In this document: piece by piece, positions 51,997 through 63,604 of the stretch | How positions within the stretch are numbered: position 1 is the stretch's first letter | Layout of the letters: each line of letters begins with the position of its first letter | NCBI RefSeq assembly: GCF_000265465.1 | Contig: NC_018016.1 | Coordinates: forward strand, 1,273,501-1,337,500 | DNA: 64,000 nt | Direction of reading: 5' to 3' | DNA from: Ornithobacterium rhinotracheale DSM 15997 | Lineage (GTDB): Bacteria; Bacteroidota; Bacteroidia; Flavobacteriales; Weeksellaceae | The notes under the pieces: model-generated | The model's input: the letters and a program-made list of their open reading frames with translations, nothing else | What the model was told of the DNA's origin: nothing | Databases searched by the model: none | Position numbers and translations under genes: made by a program

Positions 51997-52759
51997 AGTC
52001 GTCGGCATCGTTTAAGAAACTAAAATGCTGCCGTTGTTCAATTAAATAAGGCTTATTTATCGAAAAGATAGATAAGCTTTCTTTTTTGTCTAAAGCCTGA
52101 ATGTCCTTGCCCAGCGGATCAATGACATGGCAATCGCCGAGATATGATAATCCGTTGGGATCTTCCCCCGAGCGGTTTACCCCAACTACATACGCCATAT
52201 TTTCAATCGCTCGCGCGTGGAGAAGCGTATTCCATGCAAAAGAGCGAGAGCTAGGCCAGTTGGCTACATAAATAGCTAAATCATACAGCTCAAATGGTGT
52301 GTTGCGAGAAAACACTGGGAACCGCAAATCGTAACATATTTGTGGCAGAATACGCCAGCCTTCATAATTAATGATGACTTGCTTGTTGCCCGCTGTGTAA
52401 TGTTTATTTTCTCCAGCGTATGAAAAAAGATGTCGCTTGTCGTATCGCACAAAAGTTTCGTTTTGAGCCACCCAATACAATCGATTGTAGTAGCCTTCAC
52501 GCCCCTTTACTGGGATACTCGCACAGAAAACCGCCTGCTTTTGAATGGCTTTTTGTTGCAGAAATTTAAACGATTTGCCATAAGCATCTTCTGCAATTTC
52601 GTGTGTGTTCATAGAAAAACCATAAGAAAACATTTCGGGCAAAATAAAAATATCAGCATTTACATTTCTGATGATTTTATCAATTTGCTTAAAATTTTCT
52701 TCGGGATTTTCCCAAACAATGTCAAGCGCAAGGGTAGCGATTATTAATTCCTCCTTCAT
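51980..52759 (-). CDS. Nitrilase-superfamily amidohydrolase (omega-amidase-like)
   Basis: This is a 259-residue C-N hydrolase with the catalytic triad visible: Glu in FILPEMFSYGF (about 42), Lys in RYDKRHLFSYAGE, and Cys in LPQICYDLRFPVFSRN. The motif set matches YafV/omega-amidase relatives, which hydrolyse omega-amides such as 2-oxoglutaramate. It is a single gene, with its C-terminal codons overlapping the end of the KdsC-like gene. Confidence 0.9.
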   Translation of the reverse strand: MKEELIIATLALDIVWENPEENFKQIDKIIRNVNADIFILPEMFSYGFSMNTHEIAEDAYGKSFKFLQQKAIQKQAVFCASIPVKGREGYYNRLYWVAQNETFVRYDKRHLFSYAGENKHYTAGNKQVIINYEGWRILPQICYDLRFPVFSRNTPFELYDLAIYVANWPSSRSFAWNTLLHARAIENMAYVVGVNRSGEDPNGLSYLGDCHVIDPLGKDIQALDKKESLSIFSINKPYLIEQRQHFSFLNDADDFTIQF

Positions 52760-52869
52760 AGCAGGTTAAAGATACTAAATATTTTAAATTAAATGAATTT
52801 TATCTTTCCCTAAATGCGTGAAAATATATTTTTAATCCTTTTTGAAATAATTAAAAATGCGAAATTTTA

Positions 52870-53496
52870 TTATTTTTCGATAACCCAGATGAGGTAAAAA
52901 TCATTAATTCTTCTAAAGTAGGCTGTATATTTCTCTCTTTTCTCCTTGTCTTGTATCCAGCAAGTTATAGGTTTATTGGCAATTAATTCAAAAGGTTCTA
53001 CTTTGTAATGATTTAAGAAATTCCATAGATTTCCCCCATTGATTTTATACAATCCTTCTTTAATACCCCAAATGATGTGTAGATAATCTGCCAGATCCTT
53101 ATTTCTTGGAATCCAAGCTTTTTCATCGGGGCGAATGAATTTAGATTCTATGTTTAAAACCTTGTCGTCGCGCTTTTTTTCAATATCTAGCCCAATGGCG
53201 GCACGTCCCACAGCGATGGAAACTTTTTGATAAGAGTGCGAAATAGAGATTTCTTTTCCAGAGTCTAGATAAGGTTTTCCCAAATCGGAATAAAGCACAT
53301 TGGCTTTTACATTAAGTGCCTGCAAGCAAGCTTGTAAGCCTAAATATTCTCTACCCTGCTTCTCTGGATAAGAATAAAATTTTTCTATTTTATCCATAGG
53401 AAGATTAAGCTGTTTTATCAAATCCTCTGATTTTTCAAAAACATCCCAGGTAACTATCTCAAAATCATATTCCTTAACGTAGTCTATAATGGGCAT
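52870..53496 (-). CDS. 4'-phosphopantetheinyl transferase superfamily protein
   Basis: This is a 208-residue Sfp-like protein. The Mg-binding motif GLDIEKKRDDKVLNI and the downstream WGIKEGLYKINGG motif are both present, so it is likely active in transferring phosphopantetheine from CoA to a carrier protein. The carrier could be the AcpP encoded at 22679 or an unlinked protein. It is monocistronic and divergent from sdhC. Confidence 0.88.
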   Translation of the reverse strand: MPIIDYVKEYDFEIVTWDVFEKSEDLIKQLNLPMDKIEKFYSYPEKQGREYLGLQACLQALNVKANVLYSDLGKPYLDSGKEISISHSYQKVSIAVGRAAIGLDIEKKRDDKVLNIESKFIRPDEKAWIPRNKDLADYLHIIWGIKEGLYKINGGNLWNFLNHYKVEPFELIANKPITCWIQDKEKREKYTAYFRRINDFYLIWVIEK

Positions 53497-53619
53497 AATT
53501 CACCTAAAAAGCTAAAATAATGTATTATTCTTAATTTAGAAAGTAAAAACACTTATTTAGAATAAAAACATATAATAAAACATTGATATTAGTCATTAGC
53601 AAAGCACTTGATTAATCGT

Positions 53620-53627
53620 TAAATTTG
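53620..53627 (+). promoter_or_regulatory. -7 box TAAATTTG of the sdh operon
   Basis: TAAATTTG fits TAnnTTTG, 35 bases before the sdhC ATG. Confidence 0.55.
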
Positions 53628-53662
53628 CAATCAATTAAAAACAAAAGATAAAATTTAGATTT

Positions 53663-54334
53663 ATGGCTCAAGGATTGTTTAATTCGTCCATTGGTAGAAA
53701 ATTTGCCATGGCACTTTCGGCAATGTTCTTGTTGATTTTTCTTATCGTGCATTTATTGGTGAATATGCTATCGGTAATTTCCCCAGAAGCTTTTAACGAA
53801 GCCTCTCACTTTATGGGGACAAATCCACTTGTTCAGTTTTTATTTCAACCTATTCTAATATTGGGCGTTGTGTTCCACTTTGTGATGGGTTTTATTTTGG
53901 AAATTAAAAACAAAAAGGCGCGTGGACCGGTAGGGTATCAAGTAAATAATGCCGCTGCAAATTCAACTTGGATTTCAAGAAACATGATTGTAACAGGAGG
54001 TTTTATTTTACTTTTCTTGTTATTTCACTTCAACGACTTTTGGGTACACGAGATGAACTACAAATATGTAGAAGGATTGCAAGCTGATCCTAATCGTTAC
54101 TACCCAGAGATGGTAGAAATGTTTGAAAACCCAATTAGAGTGGTGATTTATGTTGTAGCATTCATTTTATTAGGCATGCACTTAATGCACGGGTTCCAAT
54201 CATCTTTCCAATCATTAGGAGCAAATCACAGAAAGTACAACGGATTTATTAAAGCCTGTGGGGTTGTGTACTCAATCGTTATTCCACTAGGATTTATTTT
54301 CATTGCATTGTTTCATTTTTTTACTCATAAATAA
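53663..54334 (+). CDS. sdhC: Succinate dehydrogenase cytochrome b subunit
   Basis: This is a 223-residue membrane anchor of the B. subtilis/Wolinella-like type (single large cytochrome b subunit) with five helices, beginning SSIGRKFAMALSAMFLLIFLIVHLLVNML. Conserved His residues in HLLVN, VVFHFVMG, LFHFND and GMHLMHGFQSSFQ are candidate haem ligands. It anchors SdhAB and passes electrons to menaquinone. It lies 13 bases before sdhA. Confidence 0.95.
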   Translation: MAQGLFNSSIGRKFAMALSAMFLLIFLIVHLLVNMLSVISPEAFNEASHFMGTNPLVQFLFQPILILGVVFHFVMGFILEIKNKKARGPVGYQVNNAAANSTWISRNMIVTGGFILLFLLFHFNDFWVHEMNYKYVEGLQADPNRYYPEMVEMFENPIRVVIYVVAFILLGMHLMHGFQSSFQSLGANHRKYNGFIKACGVVYSIVIPLGFIFIALFHFFTHK

Positions 54335-54347
54335 AGCACAGTAGAAC

Positions 54348-56363
54348 ATGAATAATATATTAGACGCAAAAGTTCCACAAGGAGATATCGCTCAAAAGTG
54401 GGCTAATCATAAACAAAATATTCGGCTAGTAGCACCTAATAACCGTGATAGAATCGATGTGATTGTCATAGGTACAGGTTTAGCGGGAGGTTCTGCTGCT
54501 GCTACCTTAGCAGAGCAAGGCTATAATGTAAAAGCATTTTGCTATCAAGATTCACCAAGACGTGCACACTCAATTGCGGCGCAAGGGGGAATCAACGCTG
54601 CTAAAAATTATCAAGGAGACAACGATAGTATCTATCGCTTATTTTACGATACTGTAAAAGGAGGTGATTACCGTGCGCGTGAAGCCAATGTGTACCGTTT
54701 GGCAGAGGAATCTGTAAACATCATCGACCAATGTGTGATGCAAGGTGTTCCATTTGCAAGAGATTACGGCGGATTGCTAGACAACCGTTCATTTGGTGGA
54801 GTGCAGGTTAAGCGTACTTTTTATGCTAAAGGACAAACTGGTCAGCAATTGTTGCTTGGTGCATATTCAGCCATGAACCGCCAAATCAACTTAGGGCGTA
54901 TCAAAATGTACAACCGTCACGAAATGCTAGATTTGGTAATCGTAAACGGAAAAGCAAGAGGTATCATCGCAAGAAACTTAGTAACTGGTGAAATCGAAAG
55001 ACATTCAGGACACGCCGTAGTTATCGCATCTGGTGGGTACGGAAATGTTTACTTCCTTTCTACCAATGCAATGGGATCTAACGCTACTGCTTGTTGGAAA
55101 ATTCACAAAAAAGGAGCATTCTTCGGAAACCCTTGTTATGTGCAAATTCACCCAACTTGTATTCCAGTTCATGGGACTAATCAGTCAAAATTGACTTTGA
55201 TGTCTGAATCTTTAAGAAACTCAGGTAGAATTTGGGTTCCTAAAAAGAAAGAAGATGCAGAAGCAATCCGATTAGGTAAAAAGAAACCAGTAGAAATCAA
55301 AGAAGAAGATAGAGATTATTATTTAGAAAGAAGATATCCAGCCTTTGGTAACTTGGTACCTCGTGATGTGGCGTCTCGTGCCGCTAAAGAAAGATGCGAC
55401 GCTGGATTTGGAATCGAAAATAATGATACCAAAGAAGGTGTATTCTTAGATTTCTCTACCGAAATTCAGAAAAAAGGTAAAGAATCTGCTTACGCAAAAG
55501 GAAACCATAATCCTACTCCAGAAGAAATTACTAAACTAGGTAAAAAATGGGTGGAAGAGAAATATGGTAACTTGTTCCAAATGTATGAGAAAATTACAGA
55601 TGACAACCCATATGAAACTCCAATGAAAATTTACCCAGCCGTTCACTACACAATGGGGGGTATTTGGGTAGACTACAATTTGATGAGTACAATCCCTGGT
55701 TGTTATGTAATTGGAGAGGCAAACTTCTCAGACCACGGAGCTAACCGTCTTGGGGCTTCTGCCTTAATGCAAGGTTTGGCAGATGGTTACTTTGTATTGC
55801 CTTACACCATTGCGGATTATTTAGCAGATGATATTAGAACAGGAGCGATCCCAACAGATACTCCAGAGTTTGATAAAGCAGAAGCAGAAGTAAAAGAGAG
55901 AATTAATTACTTCATTAACAATAAAGGTACAAAATCAGTAGACCACTTCCACAAGCGTTTAGGTATGATTATGTGGAACAAAGTGGGTATGGCTAGAAAC
56001 GAGAAAGGATTGAAAGAAGCAATTACTGAAATCCAAGCCTTGAGAAAAGAATTCTACCGTGATGTATTTGTGCCAGGAGAGGCAGATGACTTGAACCCTG
56101 AGCTAGAAAAAGCACTAAGAGTTTCAGACTTTATGGAGCTAGGAGAGCTTATGGCAATGGACGCGCTTGATAGAAATGAAAGTTGTGGAGGACACTTTAG
56201 AGAAGAGTACCAAACTGAAGAAGGTGAGGCGTTGAGAGACGATGTTAACTACACTTATGTTTCTGTTTGGGAATACAAAGGTGAGGACATCTCAAAAGAG
56301 GTGCTACACAAAGAGAAATTAGAGTTTAACTATATTGAACTGAAACAACGTTCATACAAATAA
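54348..56363 (+). CDS. sdhA: Succinate dehydrogenase flavoprotein subunit
   Basis: This is a 671-residue FAD-containing catalytic subunit of complex II. It has [22 protein letters not shown] for FAD binding, [23 protein letters not shown] (covalent FAD-His region), VQIHPTCIP and the active-site segment [15 protein letters not shown]. It oxidises succinate to fumarate on the cytoplasmic face. It is encoded within sdhCAB with 12-14 base gaps. Confidence 0.97.
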   Translation: MNNILDAKVPQGDIAQKWANHKQNIRLVAPNNRDRIDVIVIGTGLAGGSAAATLAEQGYNVKAFCYQDSPRRAHSIAAQGGINAAKNYQGDNDSIYRLFYDTVKGGDYRAREANVYRLAEESVNIIDQCVMQGVPFARDYGGLLDNRSFGGVQVKRTFYAKGQTGQQLLLGAYSAMNRQINLGRIKMYNRHEMLDLVIVNGKARGIIARNLVTGEIERHSGHAVVIASGGYGNVYFLSTNAMGSNATACWKIHKKGAFFGNPCYVQIHPTCIPVHGTNQSKLTLMSESLRNSGRIWVPKKKEDAEAIRLGKKKPVEIKEEDRDYYLERRYPAFGNLVPRDVASRAAKERCDAGFGIENNDTKEGVFLDFSTEIQKKGKESAYAKGNHNPTPEEITKLGKKWVEEKYGNLFQMYEKITDDNPYETPMKIYPAVHYTMGGIWVDYNLMSTIPGCYVIGEANFSDHGANRLGASALMQGLADGYFVLPYTIADYLADDIRTGAIPTDTPEFDKAEAEVKERINYFINNKGTKSVDHFHKRLGMIMWNKVGMARNEKGLKEAITEIQALRKEFYRDVFVPGEADDLNPELEKALRVSDFMELGELMAMDALDRNESCGGHFREEYQTEEGEALRDDVNYTYVSVWEYKGEDISKEVLHKEKLEFNYIELKQRSYK

Positions 56364-56375
56364 TCAAATAGAACA

Positions 56376-57152
56376 ATGGCTAGTAAAACTATAAATATTA
56401 CACTTAAGATTTGGCGTCAAAAAAACGCTAAAACAAAAGGGAAAATAGAAACTTACAAGTTGAACGATGTTTCTACCGATAGCTCTTTCCTTGAAATGCT
56501 AGACCAGCTTAACGAGCAATTGGTTAGCCAAAAGCAAGAGCCAGTAGCCTTTGACCATGATTGCCGTGAAGGTATCTGCGGAACTTGTTCATTGTACATC
56601 AATGGGCGTCCACACGGGCCAGACACTGGAATCACTACTTGCCAGCTTCACATGAGAATGTTTAAAGATGGAGAAACTATCTATATCGAGCCTTGGAGAT
56701 CTGCGGCATTCCCAGTAATTAAAGACTTGATCGTAGATAGATCTGCTTTCGATAGAATTCAGCAAGCAGGAGGGTACATTTCTGTAAACACCTCTGGTCA
56801 CACAACAGATGCCAATGATATTCCAATTGCTAAATTTGATGCCGATAGAGCATTCGATGCGGCAGCTTGTATCGGGTGTGGTGCTTGTGTGGCAGCATGT
56901 AAAAACGGTTCTGCTATGTTATTTGTAGGAGCAAAAGTTTCTCAATTTGCTTTGTTGCCACAAGGTAAAGTAGAGGCTTCTCGCCGTGTACAAAACATGG
57001 TTCAGCAAATGGATTTAGAAGGTTTTGGAAACTGTACCAATACTGGAGCTTGTGAGGTTGAATGTCCTAAAGGTATTTCTTTAGAAAACATCGCAAGAAT
57101 GAACCGTGAATACTGGAGCGCAAAAGTATGCTCTGAGGAAAATCCAGATTAA
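56376..57152 (+). CDS. sdhB: Succinate dehydrogenase iron-sulfur subunit
   Basis: This is a 258-residue protein with three clusters visible as Cys patterns: the [2Fe-2S] [15 protein letters not shown], and [14 protein letters not shown] with [14 protein letters not shown] for the [4Fe-4S] and [3Fe-4S] centres. It passes electrons from FAD to the cytochrome b subunit. It is the last gene of the operon. Confidence 0.97.
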   Translation: MASKTINITLKIWRQKNAKTKGKIETYKLNDVSTDSSFLEMLDQLNEQLVSQKQEPVAFDHDCREGICGTCSLYINGRPHGPDTGITTCQLHMRMFKDGETIYIEPWRSAAFPVIKDLIVDRSAFDRIQQAGGYISVNTSGHTTDANDIPIAKFDADRAFDAAACIGCGACVAACKNGSAMLFVGAKVSQFALLPQGKVEASRRVQNMVQQMDLEGFGNCTNTGACEVECPKGISLENIARMNREYWSAKVCSEENPD

Positions 57153-57187
57153 AGAATAGTTCATAATTAAAAGTTTTTTTAATTCAT

Positions 57188-57224
57188 AAAAAAATCCGTT
57201 TCAAATTTGAAACGGATTTTTTTG
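57188..57224. terminator. Bidirectional terminator between sdhB and gcvP
   Basis: AAAAAAATCCGTTTC (57188-57202) pairs with GAAACGGATTTTTTT (57209-57223). Confidence 0.88.
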
Positions 57225-57243
57225 TTCTTAAAACCTTGAGCTA

Positions 57244-60111
57244 TTATTCATAGCTCTCGGTCGGTGGACAAGTGCACATCAAATTTCTGTCGCCATAAGC
57301 ATCATCAATTCTTGCAACACTTGGCCAGAATTTATTATCCTTCAACCATTCAACTGGATATGCTGCTTTTTCGCGTGAATACGGCAATTCCCATGCATCG
57401 GCTGTAAGTAGTGCGTTGGTGTGTGGCGCATTTTTAAGTACATTATTGTCTTGCGTAAATTTACCTTTTTGCACTTCTTCAATTTCTTTTTTGATTGAAA
57501 GTAGCGCATCCACAAATCGGTCAAGCTCGGCTTTGTCTTCAGACTCCGTAGGTTCAATCATTAAAGTTCCCGCCACTGGGAAAGACACGGTAGGAGCATG
57601 GAAACCATAATCCATCAAGCGTTTTGCAATGTCTCCCACCTCGATGCCTAGACTTTTGAACGGACGGAAATCTATAATCATTTCGTGTCCTACGCGTCCG
57701 TGTGCGTTTTGGTACAATACTTTATAATCTTTTTCAAGCTGAGTTTTTAAATAGTTGGCATTTAAAATTGCTCCAATGGTACTTTTGGTTAAGCCTTCAG
57801 CTCCTAGCAAACGAATGTAAGCATAAGAAATCGTTTGAACCAGAGCCGAACCATAAGGTGCAGATGAAATCGCATCAAGAGAATCATTGGAATCTACGCC
57901 TGTAGAAACAAGCGGATTGCTCGGCAAGAACGGAACTAAGTGTTCTGCCACACAGATTGGTCCTACGCCAGGTCCACCGCCACCATGTGGAATAGCAAAG
58001 GTTTTGTGTAGATTCAAATGACAAACATCGGCACCGATTTGTCCAGGATTAGTCAATCCCACTTGAGCGTTCATATTTGCCCCGTCCATGTACACTTGCC
58101 CGCCATTGTCGTGAATCAATTGAGTTACTTTTTTGATGTCGTCATCAAACATTCCGTAGGTTGAAGGGTAAGTAACCATCAAAGCGGCAAGATTTTCTTT
58201 GTTTTTCTCCACTTGAGCTTTTAAATCCTCAAGATCAAATGCCCCTTCTGGCGTATTTTTTACTACGACTACCTTCATTCCCGCCATTGTAGCCGAGGCA
58301 GGGTTTGTTCCGTGAGCACTTTCTGGAATCACAACTACATTGCGATGCTCCTCTCCAATGCTTTTTAAATAAGCTTTTATTACCATCAGACCTGCGTATT
58401 CTCCCTGAGCACCCGAATTTGGTTGAAGGCTTGTGTCTGCAAAACCTGTGATTTCAGATAGATAATTTTCTAAATTATGAATCATTTCCAAATAACCTTG
58501 TGTTTGATCACTTGGAGCAAATGGATGAATACCACCAAAAGTAGGGAAGCTAAGTGCTAGCATTTCTGCCGCAGCGTTTAATTTCATGGTACAAGACCCA
58601 AGCGGAATCATTGATTGATTTAAGGCTAAATCTTTTCTTTCTAAACGCTTGATGTAACGCATCAATTCCGTTTCTGTGTGGTAAGAATTGAAGTTTTCAT
58701 GCGTTAAGAATTCTGTTTTTCTCAATAAATTCTCTGGAATTGTATTTTCTATTTCTTCTGGGATTGCGATTTCGTAGGTTTTTCCTTGATATTCTGCAAA
58801 AACTTCAATCAATTTTTCCAAGAATTGAGTCGATGCCACATCGGTTTCATCAAGCGCAATGCTGATAACTTTATCATCAAAGAAATTCAGATTAAGTTCT
58901 TTTTCGTTTAATAAAGATTTTAATTTTTCTCTGTCGATGTTTTCGGCATTAATATATAAGGTGTCAAAATAATTTTGGTTTAAAACCTCGTAGCCAAGCT
59001 CTTTTAAAACTTTAGCTAAATAAGCCGTGCGTGTGTGTAATGTGTTAGCAATGAATTTTAAACCTTCTGGTCCATGATATACCGCGTACATTCCTGCCAT
59101 TACAGCAAGTAAAACTTGCGCAGTACAGATGTTTGAAGTTGCGCGTTGGCGTTTGATGTGTTGCTCTCTAGTTTGCAACGCCATACGCAAAGCCTTTTTC
59201 CCAGAGGCATCTACCGAAACCCCGATGATTCTACCTGGAATTTGTCTTTTGTAATCCTCTTTACAAGCCAAATAGGCTGCGTGTGGTCCTCCAAATCCCA
59301 TTGGGATTCCGAATCTTTGCGTAGAGCCCACGGCTGCATCAGCTCCTAATTCACCTGGAGATTTTAATTTAACTAAGGCTAAAATATCTGCAGCCATTAC
59401 CACTTGTACATCATTTTCATGAGCTTTTTGGATAAATTCAGAATAATCATAAATTTCTCCTTGCTTAGCAGGATATTGTACAAGCGCACCAAAAACTTCG
59501 TCCGAAAATTCAAAATTTTGGTGATTTCCTACTTTTAATTCGATGCCCAAGCCCCAAGCTTTAGTTTTTAAAACTGCTAAAGTTTGTGGATACACATCTT
59601 CCGAAACGAAGAAAACATTGGCATTTTTCTTAGATTTTGGAACACTCGCCCAGAACATGTGCATAGCTTCTGCCGCTGCTGTTCCTTCATCTAAAAGTGA
59701 AGCATTGGCAAGAGGGAGCTGTGTTAAATCCGAAACCATCGTTTGGAAATTCAATAAAGCTTGCAATCGTCCTTGTGCGATTTCCGCTTGATACGGAGTG
59801 TAGGCGGTGTACCACCCTGGATTCTCCAAAATATTTCGTTGAATCACGGCAGGTAATTGTGTGCCATAGTAGCCGCATCCAATATAGGATTTGTATAATT
59901 TATTTTTTTTACCAAGTTCTGCCATATGCTGCAAAAGCTCCATTTCGCTCATTGCTTTTGGAAGTAGCATAGGCTCCTCGCTCTGGATGTCTTGTGGCAG
60001 TGTTTGCGCTATGAGTTCTTTAGCAGAGCTCACCCCAAGACTTTGCAACATGGCTTGTAAATCCTCGCCATGCACGCCATTGTGGCGTAGAGAAAAATCA
60101 TTTGTATTCAT
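57244..60111 (-). CDS. gcvP: Glycine dehydrogenase (decarboxylating), P-protein
   Basis: This is a 955-residue single-chain P-protein of the glycine cleavage system. It decarboxylates glycine and passes the aminomethyl group to the H-protein lipoamide. The PLP-binding Lys is in the motif [18 protein letters not shown]. The N-terminal half has [31 protein letters not shown], and [13 protein letters not shown] begins the second half. Its length is normal. gcvT and gcvH are not in the window, and no glycine riboswitch was seen upstream. Confidence 0.97.
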   Translation of the reverse strand: MNTNDFSLRHNGVHGEDLQAMLQSLGVSSAKELIAQTLPQDIQSEEPMLLPKAMSEMELLQHMAELGKKNKLYKSYIGCGYYGTQLPAVIQRNILENPGWYTAYTPYQAEIAQGRLQALLNFQTMVSDLTQLPLANASLLDEGTAAAEAMHMFWASVPKSKKNANVFFVSEDVYPQTLAVLKTKAWGLGIELKVGNHQNFEFSDEVFGALVQYPAKQGEIYDYSEFIQKAHENDVQVVMAADILALVKLKSPGELGADAAVGSTQRFGIPMGFGGPHAAYLACKEDYKRQIPGRIIGVSVDASGKKALRMALQTREQHIKRQRATSNICTAQVLLAVMAGMYAVYHGPEGLKFIANTLHTRTAYLAKVLKELGYEVLNQNYFDTLYINAENIDREKLKSLLNEKELNLNFFDDKVISIALDETDVASTQFLEKLIEVFAEYQGKTYEIAIPEEIENTIPENLLRKTEFLTHENFNSYHTETELMRYIKRLERKDLALNQSMIPLGSCTMKLNAAAEMLALSFPTFGGIHPFAPSDQTQGYLEMIHNLENYLSEITGFADTSLQPNSGAQGEYAGLMVIKAYLKSIGEEHRNVVVIPESAHGTNPASATMAGMKVVVVKNTPEGAFDLEDLKAQVEKNKENLAALMVTYPSTYGMFDDDIKKVTQLIHDNGGQVYMDGANMNAQVGLTNPGQIGADVCHLNLHKTFAIPHGGGGPGVGPICVAEHLVPFLPSNPLVSTGVDSNDSLDAISSAPYGSALVQTISYAYIRLLGAEGLTKSTIGAILNANYLKTQLEKDYKVLYQNAHGRVGHEMIIDFRPFKSLGIEVGDIAKRLMDYGFHAPTVSFPVAGTLMIEPTESEDKAELDRFVDALLSIKKEIEEVQKGKFTQDNNVLKNAPHTNALLTADAWELPYSREKAAYPVEWLKDNKFWPSVARIDDAYGDRNLMCTCPPTESYE

Positions 60112-60151
60112 CGTGTTACTTTTTAATTTTATATGAAAGTATAAAAATACA

Positions 60152-60159
60152 TAATTTTG
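60152..60159 (+). promoter_or_regulatory. -7 box TAATTTTG of the UbiA-like gene
   Basis: TAATTTTG fits the consensus, 31 bases before the ATG at 60191, in the divergent spacer with gcvP. Confidence 0.5.
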
Positions 60160-60190
60160 TGTATAATAGAGCTAAAAAATATTTATTTTA

Positions 60191-60973
60191 ATGATAAATA
60201 AATCAAAGTTTAAAACCATCTTTTACCTTTATATCGTAAGAACTCAAATTTGGGTGTCTTTATGTTTTGTTGGTTTGTCTGCTTTTTTTCAAAAAGTTTT
60301 AGGCGTCGAAAAAAAGTCATTATTGTTGCTGTATTTTTTTTCGTGCCTTGGTGTTTACAACGCATCTTACGGGAAAAACGCTTCAAAGAGTCATATCCTA
60401 TATTCCATGGCGGGAGGAGTGGGAGTCTTTTTTTGTTTATTATGTTATAGGTATAGTATTTCTAGTTTATTAATTCTATTAATATTAGGCATTGTTGGTG
60501 TAGGGTATACTTTATTTAAATGGAGAAATGTCCCCTATTTAAAGATATATTGGATCAGTTTAGTTTGGTCTTTTGCCGCAGTAGGAGTCCCATGGTTAGG
60601 AGAGGGGCAAGAAATAAGTCTTAGATTTATTATGATATTAATGGTGTGTTTTCTTTGGGTATTATCGATCACAATACCATTTGACATAAGAGATAGCCTT
60701 AATGATGAGTCTAAATTAAACACAATACCTCAAATTATAGGAAATAAAAACGCTTTTTATGCAATGAAAGCAGTGTTGTTACTGTCATTATCTGTTTTTA
60801 TTTGGACAGAAAAAGACGAATTGCTACTGATTAGTTACACTTTTTCGGTAATAATTGTATTGCTAAGTGTCAAATATAGATCAATATTCAAGAAGAATTT
60901 TGTGAGTGTATATGTTGAGGGAGCCTCTCTTTTTCCGTATTTAATCCATTATTTGCTTGTTAAAATCCTTTGA
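60191..60973 (+). CDS. UbiA-like integral membrane protein
   Basis: This is a 260-residue protein with seven to eight hydrophobic segments. The central block YTLFKWRNVPYLKIYWISLVWSFAAVGVPWL and IPFDIRDSLNDESKLNTIPQIIGNKNA resemble the second half of UbiA prenyltransferases, including a DIRD...D motif like the second Asp-rich motif. The first Asp-rich motif is replaced by YNASYGKNA, so catalytic activity is doubtful. Similar proteins occur in flavobacteria; the function is unknown. It is the last protein gene before the rRNA operon. Confidence 0.7.
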   Translation: MINKSKFKTIFYLYIVRTQIWVSLCFVGLSAFFQKVLGVEKKSLLLLYFFSCLGVYNASYGKNASKSHILYSMAGGVGVFFCLLCYRYSISSLLILLILGIVGVGYTLFKWRNVPYLKIYWISLVWSFAAVGVPWLGEGQEISLRFIMILMVCFLWVLSITIPFDIRDSLNDESKLNTIPQIIGNKNAFYAMKAVLLLSLSVFIWTEKDELLLISYTFSVIIVLLSVKYRSIFKKNFVSVYVEGASLFPYLIHYLLVKIL

Positions 60974-61159
60974 TTATACAAAAAACTATATTTATTGTTC
61001 TTCATAAAACCAGCTAAATCTCCAATTTATCTACGATGGAATCCTCCAATAGAGCCATTATCTCTAGAAGATGATAAAAAACTTCAAATTGTAAATTAAA
61101 GAAAAACAGCTAATTGCGAAAAATATGTAAAAAACACACGAAAAAAGTGGATAAAAAAT

Positions 61160-61191
61160 TTGGAGGGGAAGGTAGGAAGTACCTATATTTG
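61160..61191 (+). promoter_or_regulatory. rRNA promoter P1
   Basis: TTTGGAGG-type -33 (TTG at 61160-61162), a 21-base spacer and TATATTTG (61184-61191), followed by GCACTCC. Confidence 0.7.
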
Positions 61192-61268
61192 CACTCCTTT
61201 TGAAACAGAAAGGCTTGTTCATTGAAAGAAAGAAATTGAAAAAAAAACAAAAAAAAAGAAATATTTTT

Positions 61269-61298
61269 TTGGAGGATAAGAAAAAGATGTTATCTTTG
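61269..61298 (+). promoter_or_regulatory. rRNA promoter P2
   Basis: TTG (61269-61271, in TTTGGAGG), a 19-base spacer and TATCTTTG (61291-61298), followed by GCAGTCC. Confidence 0.75.
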
Positions 61299-61353
61299 CA
61301 GTCCGTTTCGATTTCAGGGTGGTTCGGTGGCAAAAAAAAACTTCAAAAAAGTT

Positions 61354-61383
61354 TTGGTAGGAAATAAAAAGTTACTATATTTG
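61354..61383 (+). promoter_or_regulatory. rRNA promoter P3
   Basis: TTG (61354-61356, in TTTGGTAGG), a 19-base spacer and TATATTTG (61376-61383), followed by GCACCCG. About 143 bases of leader follow before mature 16S. Apart from these three promoters, 60974-61525 shows nothing coding. Confidence 0.75.
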
Positions 61384-61525
61384 CACCCGCTTTCAGAAAT
61401 GAGGCGAGAAAGATAGAGAAGTTCATTAAGATTAAAAGATAGAAGAAAAATAAAAGCCAAGTGTCAATTCGATGAGTTATCAGGAGGTGGACTTTGAGCG
61501 TTATAATTACAAAATTTAAGGAATT

Positions 61526-63042
<1,517 letters not shown>

Positions 63043-63164
63043 ATAGAGCATAACGCGCTAAGAGAGGTTTAATCTCGATAAGAGATAACTTTGAGAACGA
63101 CACTTGCTTTTATTTTTCAGATATCTTTAGATATAAAATAAGAAAGACTGTAACAGAATAAAGA

Positions 63165-63238
63165 AGTCTCGTAGCTCAGCTGGTTAGAGCGCTACACTGA
63201 TAATGTAGAGGTCGGCAGTTCGAGTCTGCCCGAGACTA
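63165..63238 (+). tRNA. tRNA-Ile (GAT)
   Basis: This is a 74-base cloverleaf in the 16S-23S spacer. The acceptor AGTCTCG pairs with CGAGACT, the anticodon loop CTGATAA carries GAT, and the T arm is GGCAG-TTCGAGT-CTGCC. The 3' CCA is not fully encoded (ACA follows). Confidence 0.96.
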
Positions 63239-63326
63239 CAAGTTACGGAAGAAAAAGAGGAAAATCTAGAAGTTGAGAATTGATAAGATTAATTTTTAAT
63301 TCTAATTCTTGATGAAAAGAGAGAAT

Positions 63327-63400
63327 GGGGGATTAGCTCAGCTGGCTAGAGCGCCTGCCTTGCACGCAGGAGGTCATCGGTTCGACTCCGATATTCTCCA
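63327..63400 (+). tRNA. tRNA-Ala (TGC)
   Basis: This is a 74-base cloverleaf. The acceptor GGGGGAT pairs with ATTCTCC (two G-U pairs), the anticodon loop CTTGCAC carries TGC, and the T arm is ATCGG-TTCGACT-CCGAT. CCA is not encoded. The Ile-Ala pair is the usual spacer set. Confidence 0.96.
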
Positions 63401-63604
63401 CGATTATCTCGAGAGAGGTAAAAAGAAGTTCATTGGCATACTGAAGTAAAACAAACTAAAATAGAGTAGATTTTAGGAAGTAACGAGTAAAACAAACAAA
63501 AAAAAAGTTGTATGTTGATGTTTTGCTGATTATTTAGATATTTAGTAAAATAAAGAAATATATAACAAGGCAAATAAGAATAACCGAGAACAAGAGCGCG
63601 GTTA

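Noticed and set aside
57244..60190. Glycine riboswitch upstream of gcvP
   Set aside because: Only about 80 bases separate gcvP from the divergent gene, and no paired-aptamer structure was recognised.
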